From assembly GCF_037042905.1 (NCBI RefSeq), contig NC_087261.1:14024217-14088216 (forward strand): a stretch of DNA of 64,000 bases, given 5' to 3'. The stretch is from Lytechinus pictus. Taxonomy: Eukaryota > Echinodermata > Echinoidea > Temnopleuroida > Toxopneustidae. Under the pieces are notes generated by a model, which was not told the origin of the DNA, did not search any database, and saw only the letters and a program-made list of their open reading frames with translations. Shown here one piece after another: positions 26,701-38,700 of the stretch. The position numbers and the translations under genes are program-made. Position 1 is the first letter of the stretch. Each line of letters starts with the position of its first letter.

Positions 26701-29700
26701 GCGAGCGCGAAGCGCGAGCTGAATAAAAATCTATATATTTTGATACAAAGTCAGACATTCTAAGCACTTATCTTACCATGAACAGGATCGCCACCTTACT
26801 AAACAATTAATGCGAAGAGTAGGATGAATTTGTTTTTATATTCTGATCTAAAATTAGGACTTTCTAGGCACTTTTGGTAATCATGAACATGATTGGTAAT
26901 TGATGGGAGCAAACATGAGTTTGGCACCCCCTCCCCTCCCTAGGTAAATTGAACCTGAATTTGATGCACCGAGACAAATATCAAATTGGCGTGTGGTGAA
27001 TATCCATTCGGCACCCCCTAGGTTGAACATCAATTCGGCGCCCCTATATGTCAAACAGCAACTCGACAACCGTATATAGAAAAAAATTATTCGGCGCCCC
27101 ATCCCCAAGGTTAAACATCATTTCGGTGCCCTTCGGTGCCCCTATGTTGAACATCTATACGGCGCCCCGAGGTAAAACATTAATTCGCCCCCCCCCCCCC
27201 TAGGATGAAGATCAATTTGGCACATCCTAGGTCGAACATCAATTCGGCGCCCCTAAGCAAAACATAAATTCGGCACCCGCTATATACATACTCTAGGTTG
27301 AACATCAATTCGGCGCATCCACCCCCCCCCCTCCCATGTCAAACAGCAATTCGTCAACCCCTTTTCTTTCCTTCCCTTTTCTCCCTATTTTGGCGCCCCC
27401 GAATACGCGCATGGTAGAGCTACGGATATAGAGAAATAAGGACAAAGATGTAATGAAAATATAAAAACTCTTGAAATACTTTACGTTTTCTAGGCAAACA
27501 AGAATCCAAACTCCAAAGCGTATAATAACGTCCGGCTGAATAGACCTCCATTTGCATCCTGTTTGATATGCTTTCCTGTAAGTTCCATTGTGGGCAAAAT
27601 AAAGGGCAAAAGTAAGTCTGCTTTCTTTGAGAGGGTGTAAATGATGATATATTCAAATACCAGCGAGTGCCATAGGTGACGGAATCATAGGCGACGGAAC
27701 GTATTTTCATTTTTTTTTTTTTTTTTTTTTTTTTTGGGGGGGGGGGGACAAAGCGAAAAAAGGCACTTATATGCAAAAAATTGCATTTTTTATGCAAACT
27801 TATATTTTCACCATGAGATTATCATCTGTGTTAAGTAGTTGTGCGTTTTGTAGTAATTAAATTGAGCAAAACCTTTTTAAAGTCTTTTCTGATTGATAAA
27901 ATATCTATTTAGGCTTTATTTTTCCGGGAGCGAGCGTAGCAAGCAAGCAGTTTGAACATTTTCAAATCTGAAGTTGTGAAACTCGCCGCTTTTTGGTCAA
28001 ATCGCGCAAATTATTGTTAAAAGAGCATTCTTGCGAGGTGTTAAGAGCGCAAATCGCGAGCTATAAATTCTAGACATTGCTTGTACCAACATGACTAATA
28101 AGACATGAAAATCAAACATTCCGAGCAATTTTGTTATGAAAAAGATGTGCATCTAATTGAAGAATGGACGCGAGCGCGATATTCCAACCAGAAAACTGGA
28201 CATTCTAAGCACTTTTTTAACCCAAGAACTTAATTGTGTGTCTTAATAAATAATAATTGATGCGAAGCGCGGCGAGCCGAAAATTTGTAATATTTCAACC
28301 TGAAAACTGGATATTCTAAGCAGTTTGAAACCAAGAACATAATGTGTACCTTTGATGCGAGCGGAAAGCGCGAGCTGAAGATTTGTGACATTTAAACCTG
28401 AAAATTGAACATTATAAGCACAAGTTGTAACCAAAACAAAGTGAGTGCCTTCCTAAAAAATAAATGATGTGGGCGCGAAGCGCGAGCCAAAAATTTTGTG
28501 ATTTCCAACCTAAAATGTATCGTTTGACTTCAAAAAGGGTATTTTATTTTGAAAAGGGACATTCATGTACATCATTTTGAAATAAGTGCACTCTCCATTT
28601 AAAAAAGGCATTTTTTCCTACTGGGATTTTTTTATGTAGGGGGTTAAGTGCCCCTGCCGCCCCCCGGTTCCGCCGCCCCTGCTGCTAATATAGCCTCGGG
28701 TTATAATTTTTATCTAAGTTCAAACTGGTATTAACAAAAATATGTTGGTATGACTGCATTTTATAACGATGGTTTTCTTTAAAATATATATTTTTTACCA
28801 TTTCGATCCATCACATTTTTGCATTTTTTTGTCCGTCGATATGCCCAGCGCTGAGAGGTCATGCCAAAACGTGATTTTGCATGAAGTACATTCTCTGAAC
28901 CATCATCGGAACTTCGGAATCACACAGAGATGGAAGACCCCTTCCCCCAAATAGTTCCGCCTAGCTGTATGTCCTCGAATATATATATATATATTTAATA
29001 AGACATCAGAAATGCGAAACACAAATTCACGAGTAATGCAGTTTTTGCAATAAAATTTGCAATTTTATTATATATATATCACCATGATAAGTACGTAATT
29101 TTATTATCCGAGCACATGCAGCGGACCGAGGAGGAGTGGGTGGAGGGAGAGGCACCTAGGAGACGTCATACTTGTTCTTGTTCAGTATACTACCATAACA
29201 AGTTGAAAAGAAAAATGCAAAGAGAAACTTGGAGGGGGATCGATGTTACATGGTTATAACATACAGACCTACGCACCGGTATCATAGGCGGATCCAGGAG
29301 GCCGACGTTACGCCCCCCCCCCCCGATATTGGCGGCGCAAAGTAATATGAACGAAAGCAGAGGGGGGGGGGGCAAAATATAAGAGGAAGAATGAATAAAA
29401 AAAGGTGAGGGGAATTCAGACTTGGGGAGGGGTGGGAGCCAATCATGTCACTACACATGTATAAAAACAATTTAGCCCGCGCTTTGTGTTCGCATTGCCT
29501 GTTCGATGGAACATCTATTCATCTATACCAATTCATTTATTGATTTATTCATTCAGTCATGGTTAAACAGGTTCACAAGTTCAGAGTTATTAGTATATAA
29601 AATCATAGTAACAAGTACAATGACAAGGTATAATTCATATCGAAATAGTATGAGACATAAAGAAATATTAACTGATCAATGTAATACAAAACACGGAAAC

Positions 29701-32700
29701 ATTGTTGAAGGGCTTATAGTAAAACGAACAAGGGAACTAAATAGGCCTTTACTTATTCAAATTTTTGAGCACCTTATCCGTCAGTGTGCATCTTGTTTAA
29801 TGATCATATTGCTCAGATCAATTTTCAGGACACAATACACAGTCCGAAAATAATACCTCACGCTCGCATTTTTTATAGGGTTTAGTACTGTTACGACTAT
29901 AGATTCCAACAAAAACTAGCTTTGAGCTGCCGATCGATCGGGAAAAATGTGGATGAAAATATTGTTCACCCCGGCCCCGTTATTAGTGAAAGCTGGATCC
30001 GCCCCAGAATATATTGTTTAAAAAAAAAGGCATAGGCCACGCGGTATTTGCAGTGGCGTAGCTACGGGGGGGCATGGGGGGGCACGTGCCCCCCCCTGAG
30101 ATTTGGTGTGCCCCCCCAGGTGCCCCCCCTGAAAAAAATTGGCAGAGCAAAAAAAAAAAGGGAGAAAGAAGAAAAGAAAAAAAGAAAAAAGAAGAAAGAC
30201 AGAAGAACAAAAAGGAAGAGGAAGACGAGTGAATGAAATAATGTGAGGGGAAGACTTGCAAAAAAAAAATCTTTCATGTTACCATATAAAATTTTTGCTT
30301 GCGCTTCGCGCCAGAATCGCCTGTTCGATGAGATTCATATCTTGCTCAATAGGCTGATATGGAGCAAGTTTTGAAGTCTATATACATAACATATTTTAGC
30401 TCGGACATCGAGCTTTCATTATTTTTTTAATTTACAAATTTAAGTGCTCTGTAAAATGTTTGTTTTTATGGTCTACATATCAGCATTTTAAGCTCACGCT
30501 GCGTGGTCACATTGTTTGATTTGCCAAGTTCATATTGTCTAGGTGTATTCTATAATGTTCCATTAAACAAATGTATTCAGAATGCCCAGATTCTAGGTCT
30601 AAATCTAAAACATGCGCGGTGGCCTGCATGTTCTTTATTTAAAATGTACTTAAATTATCCAGTTTCACGTCAGAATATCAATAATTGTCTGCTCACGCTT
30701 CATGATCGCATTATTAATGATACCCAATTAACTATATCCTATTTATGATTTACAAAATATGAATAGAGTGTCCCGCTTTTAGGTCTGAAATCTAAATTTT
30801 CTACCTCTCGCGCTTCGCGCTCGCATCAATTGTTTAGTTACATACCTATCCCATTTATTAATACAAAAAGTGCTTAGAATGACAATTTTTAGGTCGGAAT
30901 GTTAAAAAAATTTGCTCGCGCTTCGCGCTCGCATTATCGAAATATATACCGTCTTCGTGGGTAACTGTAAGCAGTCCTTAACAGGTCCCTTTTCGATAAT
31001 GCTAGAACAGGTAATAAAAATTTCTGCTCGCGCTTGGCGTTCGCAGTAACCATCTAGTTACATACGAATCTTGTTCAGGATCACACATAACATTGCCCAG
31101 AATATTAAATTTTCAGGACAAAATACATAAAAGTAAAAAAAAAAAAATCGCTCGCGCTTCGCGCTCGCACTTTTTATAAGGCTTATTTCATGTTAATGTT
31201 GTTTTATAAGAATAAAACTAAGAAGTGACTGATCGGGGAAAATATAGGTGAAGATAATTTCGGGCACCGTCCCCTATTGGCGAAAGTCGGATCCGCCCTT
31301 GTGACACATACACACACACACCGAAAAAATGGTGCCCCCCCCTGAAAAAGCAAGGACCCCCCAGTGCCCCCCCAGGAAAAAAATCCTAGCTACGCCACTG
31401 GGTATTTGTCATTTTTTAGTGATAAATACATTGAGGCAGTATATTGACAAATAATCACTGGAAGAGAAAGAGCATCTTATAGGCCTATATAACGCACAAA
31501 GCAAAATAATGAAGAATGGCGGCAAAGCTAGTTCAATACAAAATGATTTCCTTTTCCTTTAAAAAAAATGTTACAACACGTTATAATAATGAACAAATCA
31601 AAATACAGAACCTGAAGAAATTGATAACAATTCAGTGAATCGGAATCGAAACAAAAATGCGTATGTAAATATAATTATAAAATAGAAATAAAAAACGGGG
31701 AAAAAAATAAGAATAGCCCTTTCACAAGCAACCATAATTCTCCCTCCCTTCATACCCTGGACAAGTAAAGAAAAAAAAATACAGCTAGAGAAACGAAGCA
31801 AAGATGAAAAGCAAGGAAAGGGAAGGAAGCCGTCTCTCGGTACCTGGTACTCTGCCCAGATATCAAGATGTACGTAGGACCTATTCTCCGCGATTTGAAA
31901 AACAACGTCCATAACATCACAATTATTATGATGGTCATTTAAAAAAGTTCCTTGGTTGTTTCCAAGTTATTTAATTTATCGAGGGACTGCGCGAATGCAC
32001 ACGCTCCTACAGGATATGAATGAAAAAGTCGCAAACAGACTCCGCCGTTCAATCCGATACTGTACTGTATAGCCGGTATACAGATCGGCACGTGAGACAA
32101 GCGCAGAGGCGATGGATATGAATATTCATGAGCAGGTATTGATGTCATTTGGTCTCAAGGTGGCGCTCTTCATTTTTTATATCAATTTCAAAATCTGCAT
32201 CAAAAGAAAGCTCACTTGGCAAAATTTATCTTCTTTATATATTTTTTTGAGAATAAAAACAGTTCTTTTGGCCAATGCAATACATTTTATGGACTCAGAA
32301 CTTGTTTATGAGTATTTTGAAAAGCGAAGAGTGAAATCTAAAAGAAGGTTTTGAAATAAACCAATGTCACAATTTACCTTTAAGGTGATGCAGGGGCGGA
32401 TCCAGGATTTTCCAAAGGGGGGGGGGGCATTTTTCCGAGGAAAATTTTAAACGAGGAAAAATTTGACAAGAAAAAAAAAAGGTCTTCAATGTCAAAAGGG
32501 GGGGGGCAGACTTCTGTTTTAATTGCATTTTTACATTACAAATTTTAATATTGCTTCTCAAAGGGGGGGGGGGGGCATGGGCCGGCTGTGCCCCCCCCCC
32601 CTGGATCTGCCAGTGAGGTGATGATATGTCCAGATTTTTCTTATGCTAATTTATTTAGTTTACTTACAGTCTGTTTTTCACATCGAACGCTCCTTTTAAA

Positions 32701-35700
32701 AATTAGTTTTATTATTGCATTAGTTTATGAACAAAAATACTGCCTTTATTAGTCATGGTAAACCTCAGAAATGATGATGTTCTAGTATTGCCTATGGACT
32801 TGAAGAAATTAAGGCCTTTATTACAATTATATTGTCAAGAATCTCTTTCTTTAGTCCATATTAAGAAATTGCATTTCTAAAGGAGCTGTTGCCAGCTTGA
32901 TTACATTGTTATAGATAGTTTCCCTGTTTTATGACAATGCCCAAGTTCTTATACAATGTTATATGTATCATTTCATACAAAAAAAAGGAACAGTTGACTT
33001 CCCCTTATCTTCCATCTTCTCCTGTTTCATTTCTGAAACAATGATACACAAGCAGATAAGCACACATGGGCTCTTAAATTACTAATATTTTGTGAAAGAT
33101 CCATCTACCTATTATACCGAGGTTGTTTTACCTGACTGCTAAGAAAGCACGAATGCCTGTGAGCAAGCAACCAGGGGACCAACGGCTTAAGGTCCTCTCC
33201 GAGGGACCTGGTAATGAGGATAAATGCCTTACCAAAGGGCACTAGCGCACCACTTGGGAATCGAACCCGGGTCACCGGAATCCGAAACCCCCGCTCTACC
33301 GACTGAGCTATCGCGCCTACAGAATTGCTGTGCTTATTTTGCCGAGTATCTAAGCAATTCAGCTACCTGTCTATATAGTCCAGGAAAAATAGCCGATTTG
33401 GGGGGTCAACCTCAAACAAATTGCAACAGAATTTTTTTCACCACAATGCTTTTCCCTGAAGTCCCCAAAATGACATACTAAAAGTCCAGAAAAATCCCAG
33501 TGGTGGAAAGACGCCTAATTTGCATAAATCCAAAATGGCCGCCAAATTTTCAGAAAATTTGAATTTTTGTACATAGATTTTGACATGAACATTTAATTGC
33601 CACATAATTGGTGTCATATGAAACATAAATAAATTTCCTACAATTTGGTACTATTTATAGGGGATAAATAGGTCATTTTGATGATATTTTAAGTGGAAAA
33701 CTTCATTTTTGGTAATTTTTCCCCAAAATTTAAAATTTTTGAAATACATGATTTTACATAAATCTAAGAAAAATTAAGCAATTACCTTGACATGTTCCAG
33801 GAAACTTTATTGATATACTATTAGCATGTGGATGAAATTCTAACTTGGTCTCTTTCTTTTTGATAAATTTATAAGGTATCAAAGTTGACTACTCAAATTT
33901 CACAAATGTCGCTTTTGTGTGCATTTTCGAAGACTATATGTATAATGTATAGTGTATAGTTAAAAATTAAATGTATTTATCTACTCTTTTTTAATCACTT
34001 GGAGAGATAAGATAAGCCGTTTCTCTGTCAGCTACATAAAAAGTGCTGGCACATCAAGGCCTAGCCCTCCCGGGGGGGGGGGGGGGGGGGGCTGTCGAAG
34101 CCACGCCCCCACGCCCCCATGTTGTACAGTGTGTATCAAATTAAACGTAACCACTTTTCATTTCAAATTTGTAAATTGTGTTAGCTCTATAATCCAGGAA
34201 AAATAACTGATTTTGGGGGTCAACCGCAAACTAATTGCAACAATTTTTTTTTCACCGCAATGCATTTCTTAAGTCCCCAATATGACATACTAAAAGTCCA
34301 GAAAAATCCATGAAGTGGAAAAACGTCTAATTTGCATAAATATAAAATGGCGGTCATCATGATAATTTTTCATGATTACTTATAGTAGTGCAAACACTGG
34401 TTTGATCATAGAACTTTTAATAATTATGATTAAAGTTTTTAACTTTCACTTACCATAGGCTTCATTTTAAAATTAGATTTAACCTCTGCTGACCTTTAGA
34501 GGTCAATGACCTTAAGGTCAACGACCTCAAAATATCAGAATATCGATGTTTTACATTTTTAGTTCATGATGAATATTATAATTATTTATAAAGCAAACAA
34601 AATCATTCAATATTGACTTTCAATGTATCCTGTAATTCTAGAAAGAATTGTGTGTATTATAAATTCTGACCTTTGACCCTGGCAAAGGTCAATAACCTTA
34701 ACATGTTAGAAATTTGATACTTGGCTTCAGTAGTTTATGATAAACAGGTCTCTCGTGTAAAAATTGCAATACAATTTATTTCAGCACAATGAATTTCCAT
34801 GAAGTCTGCAAAATGACATACTAAAATACCAGAAAAATCAATGTAGTGGAGAGACATCTAATTTGCATAAATAAAAAATGGAGGCCATTGTTAGAATTTT
34901 TCATGATTACTATAGTAGTAGTACCAACACTGGTCTGATCATAGGTCAATGACTTTGAAATATCAGACAATTGATGTTTTGCAAAAAATGGTTAAAATGC
35001 AAAATAAATATGTTTTATTGACTTTTAAGGTATCGATCCTGATATTCTAGAGAGAACTTTGTGAATTGGAAGTTCTGACTTCTGACACTGTCTGGAGAGA
35101 TGACAAAGGTCAATGAGCTATAAGTTTTAGAATATTGACACTGACTGGTTAATGATATACAAGGCTTTTTCGTAAAAATATTGCAATACAATTTATTTCA
35201 ACACAGTGCATTTCCATGAAGTTTCCAAGATGATATACTTTAAGTCCAGTAAAATTCAAGAGGTGGAAAGATGCCAATTTGTATAAATCCAAAATGGCTG
35301 TCATCGTTAGAATTTTACATGATTATCCCATTCCAGGTACAGTATAAACACTGGTGTCTTCTCTATTAAATCAACATCTTACAAACATCCGAAACAAAAA
35401 ACGCCATTTCTCTACACTCCTACATTATACTTCCATCCCTCCCAACCAACCAAAACAAAATACACAATATACAATATATATTGAGGGATAGCTTGTGGGA
35501 CGACTAGGAGCCGACCGACCGTTTTTATTGTACATGATAAAACAAATATCGAACTTGCAGAACACCGTTCTTGATAGATATTAGGAATCTATAATGACAT
35601 AACATACATCGTGTATTGTAGAGTAACAGTGACAAATGAACCGACCTCTTATCCTATATTATGCGACAAGTCAGACCAGTTGAAAAAACCAGAGGTAAAA

Positions 35701-38700
35701 CTCGATGAGCAAAAAACTCTGGAAAAACTGTGAGAGACTTTTGCAAAACCCCCCTTGTGGGACGACTAGAGTCGATCATTTTACTTGCCAAGTTGTCATG
35801 AAACACAAACGAGAACATATACAAATAACATCAAATCATTGATACAAATGCTCATACATATTTATCCTCAAAAACAAATGATTGGTCAATCACATTCGCT
35901 CATCTTATACGAATGAATGTGTACGCCCAGGATGAAAAAACATAGATAAAACTCAATGAGCTAAAAAACTCTGAAAAACCCCAGGCCCAAACTAAAATGC
36001 ATAAAGCAAATTTATATAACAATATGATAAATTTGTCTTGGTGCTGTCACAAGCTAGAATGATTTACACATACACTTTCCATTGCCACGCCCTATAGCGT
36101 GTTCATCTATGACACCTGTTATGCATACCATTGTGCCCATTCTTCCTTTCAATCAAGGCGCCGGACCACGGCGTAAGAATGAATACATTAAAACGATAAA
36201 ACAACATTTGCCTGCTATACAAACGTACCGCAGGCAAATAATAGTCTTCTCTATTAAATCAACATCTTACAAACATCCGAAACAAAAAACGCCATTTCTC
36301 TACACTCCTACATTATACTTCCATCCCTCCCAACCAACCAAAACAAAATACACAATATACAATATATATTGAGGGATAGCTTGTGGGACGACTAGAATTT
36401 CAAAGAACGGGAACAAAAGCTATAACGAGCTTGAGGAAATTCACGAGAAAACCTAATAGTTACTCAATTGTTTCTGCAGCAATACCAATTTAACAAAATA
36501 AATAATCCTTAGCCTAAAAAATTTCATTTTTAAAGGCAATTATTAAAATATGAAAACAAATTAAACATTTATATCTAAAATGTTCTATACTGATTTTCGT
36601 ACAAATTTAGACATTATCGTAGTGCTCATGTATAAACTCTGCCACAGAAAACAAATTAGATTTATCGTCATCTAATATGTACATCAAAAATTTCCAACCA
36701 TACTCCCATCAAATATTAGTATTATCTTTGATGATTTTTCAAACGACTACCTTATATGCCAAATAACATCACGACTCATGTTACATACACTTTCATTTAT
36801 GTGAATATTAATAGCCTATGAAACCTGTGAATTTCAATTCCAAATGCATGATGCATAAAACAAATTGAACCCTTATTATAATATACTCCTTCAAAGTTAT
36901 GGCTTTTCAACACTTATACATTTCAGCCAATTTAATAAAGTACCGGTAGTGTGATTTGCATATATATAAAAAAATAACTGATTTCCTCAATCCATATTTA
37001 AGCCAAATAAAAACATAACCATATGAAACACATGTATATACATGAATATCCTACAAATGTAAAGATTTAGAAACCAATAGCCTATGCTCCATACTATCTT
37101 CAACATAGCCATCTTTGGCCTTTTCGCTTCTCCACCTTCCATGCCTCTTCCACATCCTATCTGGTACCGAAGCCCTGGCCGCTGCCGTATAGCTCCACCA
37201 GCTCTTAAAGAATGAAGACCTAAATTTGCAGTACCGCAAACTTCTCGTAACCGGGCCAAAACTGTTTCACGGGCCCTTGTATAACTAATGGGCTTGTTTT
37301 TCTTTGTTAGCCCCTTTTTTCCTTTGTTACAATACAATGGTCTAAAAACATACTCATCAGACCCTGAAGCTACATTTATGTTCCCCATTTCAACATAAGT
37401 TTTCAAGATGCTAACAGGACAAGCACTCGTCTGCCCCATACTAATTACAACAGAATTACCCTGACGATATTGATCCGTTTTGCTCTTACGGATATGAATT
37501 AACATAAAATCTTCCTGAAATTCAATATCAGCTCCCTTTAAAGATAATACTTCATCAGATCTCAAAAAAAAACCAGAATAACTAAGCACTATATAAGCGA
37601 GATCTCTCCATGCACACTACAATGGCTTTACTCCCTTTGTATTTTTCACATAATTCAATGATTTGCTCAGATGTCACTATGTCCTTCTTCACAATCGGTT
37701 TCGATGATTGCCTTTTTGCGCTCTCCATCAAGTTTTTAACAAAAGAATTTTCAGTAGGATCACTTGCTCCAATCATACTGTGTGCCCATTTAATTGAATA
37801 TAAAGCGGATTGCACAACACTGACTAAAGACCCTTGATTCATTAAACTAGAAATGTATAAAGCGACATGAATCGGCTGTGCTGGTAAAAGATCACCTCCT
37901 TCCGCTAAAATAAATGTCTTCCATCTATCAAAACCCGAACAATACCTCTTTGTAGTGCTTTCACTCTTAGCGTCCAACATCTGCTGAGCCATAATCCTGG
38001 AAAGCTCAGAAAACTTGTCCGATTTAATCCCAGCTGCCTCGATCTCTCCCTGAATTCTCTCCTGGATACCTAGATCTGGAAAAAATAAATATGAAACACA
38101 ACTAAAAACGTACTTTGAGCGCTATCATGGAAAATTTACTCTTCTTGCTGCCAAATATTCCATTATTCCCTTTTCCTTTCTTGACAACATCAGAATTCAA
38201 GATCTCAAAATCTTTAATGAAATAATAGAATTCCGACCCATTCCATACCTTCGACCAATATGGCGCAGATCTCCAAAGTGGCAGAATTAAAGAGCCATTT
38301 GCTTTTTCCCGAAACAACTTATCCACAGTTTTAGCAATCAAACGAGGTGTTGGTACCCACCAATTTAGACCATCTGTCCAACTTTGGCAAAGAGTGTCAA
38401 TACCACTTGTCCCTCTACACCACCATTTTGAATTGAACCTTTCACATTTAGCATTATAGTTACAAGCAAACATATCAACTACATGCGGACCCCATCTAGC
38501 ATCTAGTTGTAGAAATAAACTCCAGCTGATATGCCAATCATCACTATCAGCCGTCCTACTCAAATGATCGGCCCATTTTTTTTTCAGTCCTCGGTATCCA
38601 AACCGGGTCAAATCTTCATTCCTGTTTCTTCACGTATTCTGCGAATCTCCATTGCTTTACTTTGCAGAACAGAATTTCTACTGCCTGCATTCACAATTTT

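Noticed and set aside
29983..30277. Open frames with Phe-rich or Lys-rich sequence
   Set aside because: Purine/pyrimidine tracts and G/C runs at the start of a hAT-like element; no protein pattern.
31598..31912. 104-codon minus-strand frame
   Set aside because: Hydrophobic from T-rich sequence; no start context, no domain, no neighbour support.
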